From Bacteroidota bacterium (GTDB lineage: Bacteria; Bacteroidota; Bacteroidia; Chitinophagales; Chitinophagaceae): 7,901 nt of DNA. A program made the position numbers and the translations under genes. Position 1 is the stretch's first letter; each line of letters begins with the position of its first letter. The notes under the pieces are model-generated. The model was not told the origin of the DNA. It was given only the letters and a program-made list of their open reading frames with translations, and searched no databases. The stretch lies in contig JAGWTK010000172.1 in NCBI GenBank assembly GCA_028876035.1, forward strand, positions 1-7,901, read 5' to 3'. Shown here piece by piece: positions 6,884-7,901 of this stretch.

Positions 6884-7729
6884 TTTTCTGTTATTGTCCG
6901 TTTTTCTACGTTTTTTGGAACCAGGGATCTTTTTCCGGGCTACCCAAAAAAGGCTGTTGAGGATCAGTTTGTTTTGGGTTGCATTCGCAAATTGGAAAGA
7001 GAGTTCCCGGTTGGTTTTGCCCTCGTAATCGATATCATTGTGCCCCATGTTGAAATAGACCATGTGGTAGAAACGATTGGTCCATACGACGGGATAATAG
7101 CCACTGTGCCAGATCTCATTTGGTTTTGGGCCGGTTCCCAGGGGGAAGCTGCTGCTGTCAATCGACAGCAGAATCTGAATGGAATCATTCAACCGCAAAT
7201 CGTTTTCCCATCGGTACCATTCATTGGGAGAGGCCGTAAACCGTAAAGGAATGCCAGTCAAAATGGGATGGGTACTGTCTGTTGCTTTGAGTACTGCGCT
7301 GGTCGGACGCCAGGTATTGCTCATATATGACCCTGAGCCGAGAAAATGCTGGTGATACCAATCCCAGTTTTGCGGATAGGCAGAGGGAGTTAATGCGAAA
7401 CCGGCAAAATGAAAACCGAGCCATCCACCACCATGTTCGATATAATGTTGAAATGCGAGCCGCTGCTCCGGCTTTTCCGGACGTGTATCGAAAAACAGCA
7501 CCACTGCATATTTACGCAAATTGACGGTATTAAGATTTGTCCAGTCGTTGGTACTATCATAGCTAAACCCATATGCTTTCGCCTGCTCGGCAAACCAGTG
7601 GTTCGCCTCATGTACAAAACTAATGTGGGCCGCATCTTCCTTCGCGTTATAGAATCCAATTACCTTGAAATTTTGGGCTCGCAATTGGAGCGCGCTACAA
7701 AGACAGAGCAAGATCATTAATCGCATCAT
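6875..7729 (-). CDS. Secreted ThuA-like domain protein
   Basis: A 284-residue protein of the ThuA-like family, which has a class I glutamine-amidotransferase-like fold and is linked in other bacteria to trehalose and other sugar use. The biochemical role of secreted Bacteroidota members is not settled. The start is the first of two adjacent ATGs (7729 and 7726), which gives a signal peptide MMRLMILLCLCSALQLRA with cleavage before QN. The frame stays open upstream to a TTG at 7855, but that stretch runs into a repeat array and would bury the signal peptide. Family blocks: KVIGFYN at the start of the mature protein; KYAVVLFFDTRP (about 73-84); HGGGWLGFHFAG (99-110), with no Cys at the nucleophile elbow; HPILTGIP (about 154-161); PVVWTNRFYHMVYFNMGH (213-230); and LILNSLFWVAR at the end of the domain. 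The last 20 residues are strikingly rich in Lys and Arg. It is upstream of, and probably co-transcribed with, the OmpA-family gene. Confidence 0.9.
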   Translation of the reverse strand: MMRLMILLCLCSALQLRAQNFKVIGFYNAKEDAAHISFVHEANHWFAEQAKAYGFSYDSTNDWTNLNTVNLRKYAVVLFFDTRPEKPEQRLAFQHYIEHGGGWLGFHFAGFALTPSAYPQNWDWYHQHFLGSGSYMSNTWRPTSAVLKATDSTHPILTGIPLRFTASPNEWYRWENDLRLNDSIQILLSIDSSSFPLGTGPKPNEIWHSGYYPVVWTNRFYHMVYFNMGHNDIDYEGKTNRELSFQFANATQNKLILNSLFWVARKKIPGSKKRRKTDNNRKPG

Positions 7730-7850
7730 AAGATCGGGTGATTCTGGTGAAAGGCCAATGTAGAAAGATGTCCACACGAGCGGAGCGATCCCGCATACAG
7801 CACCATGAACGGTGAACGAAGAACCAAAAAACGCTTTCCCACGAAGCGCA

Positions 7851-7899
7851 GACAAGAGACTATTGACTACCGACTACTGACTATCGACTAAAGACCAGG
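7851..7899. repeat. Heptameric tandem repeat array (GACTANN)
   Basis: Seven consecutive 7-bp units lie in exact register. The five central units (7858-7892) all begin GACTA and differ only in the last two bases: TT, CC, CT, TC, AA. They are flanked by degenerate units GACAAGA (7851) and GACCAGG (7893). Read on the other strand the unit is NNTAGTC. The array sits about 120 bp upstream of the ThuA-like start and may continue past the window edge. Function is unknown. Seven-base intergenic repeats with a fixed core are known in some cyanobacteria (STRR sequences), but no relationship is implied. Confidence 0.8.
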
Positions 7900-7901
7900 G
7901 A

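Noticed and set aside
7152..7171. 8-bp perfect inverted repeat with a 4-nt loop inside the ThuA-like gene
   Set aside because: It is fully coding (LLSIDSS), has no T run after it, and is made of common Leu/Ser codons, so it is probably incidental.
7730..7850. Bacteroidota-type promoter (TTG / TAnnTTTG) upstream of the ThuA-like gene
   Set aside because: Only a partial element (TACATTG on the - strand, near 7766-7772) was found and no -33 TTG at the right distance, so it is not called. Nothing else was recognised in this stretch.
7730..7855. Upstream extension of the ThuA-like gene to a TTG at 7855
   Set aside because: It would place about 42 unremarkable residues ahead of a good signal peptide and would start inside the heptad array. 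The paired ATGs at 7729/7726 explain the export signal.
7805..7891. Small + strand frame of 28 codons starting ATG AAC GGT
   Set aside because: Its second part is only the translated heptad repeat. No ribosome binding site or recognisable motif was seen.

Overview
The window looks like chromosomal DNA from a member of the Bacteroidota, most likely the Chitinophagaceae or a relative. The evidence is the gene content: a TonB-dependent receptor of the Bacteroidota type, a DUF4249 lipoprotein, a macroglobulin-domain protein with a TonB-plug-like module, and an OmpA/PD40 protein. The general lack of Shine-Dalgarno sequences in front of the starts fits the same phylum. The genus call is inference from style; there is no rRNA or marker gene to confirm it.

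The layout is two convergent transcription units. On the + strand (1-5162) are three tightly packed genes: the 3' part of a TonB-dependent receptor (its 5' end lies before the window), a DUF4249 lipoprotein 3 bp downstream, and an approximately 800-residue exported protein 10 bp further on. The third protein combines MG2-like (alpha-2-macroglobulin-type) domains, a carboxypeptidase-regulatory-like domain and a TonB-receptor plug-like domain with no beta-barrel. These three look like one operon encoding an outer-membrane and surface assembly. The substrate cannot be read from the sequence.

On the - strand (7729 down to 5194) are a secreted ThuA-like protein and then an exported OmpA-family protein with a PD40/WD40-like propeller, a carboxypeptidase-regulatory-like domain and a C-terminal peptidoglycan-binding OmpA domain. 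This is the PorE-like arrangement without the N-terminal TPR. The two could be co-transcribed. The units meet at a perfect 10-bp inverted repeat (5137-5174) that can act as a terminator in both directions and has the + gene's stop codon in its loop.

The right edge (about 7730-7901) is non-coding. It ends in a heptameric tandem array (GACTA plus two variable bases, seven units counting degenerate ends) that may continue beyond the window. The items most worth a second look are the receptor/DUF4249/MG-plug triplet, in particular the plug-like domain without its own barrel, and the heptad array.
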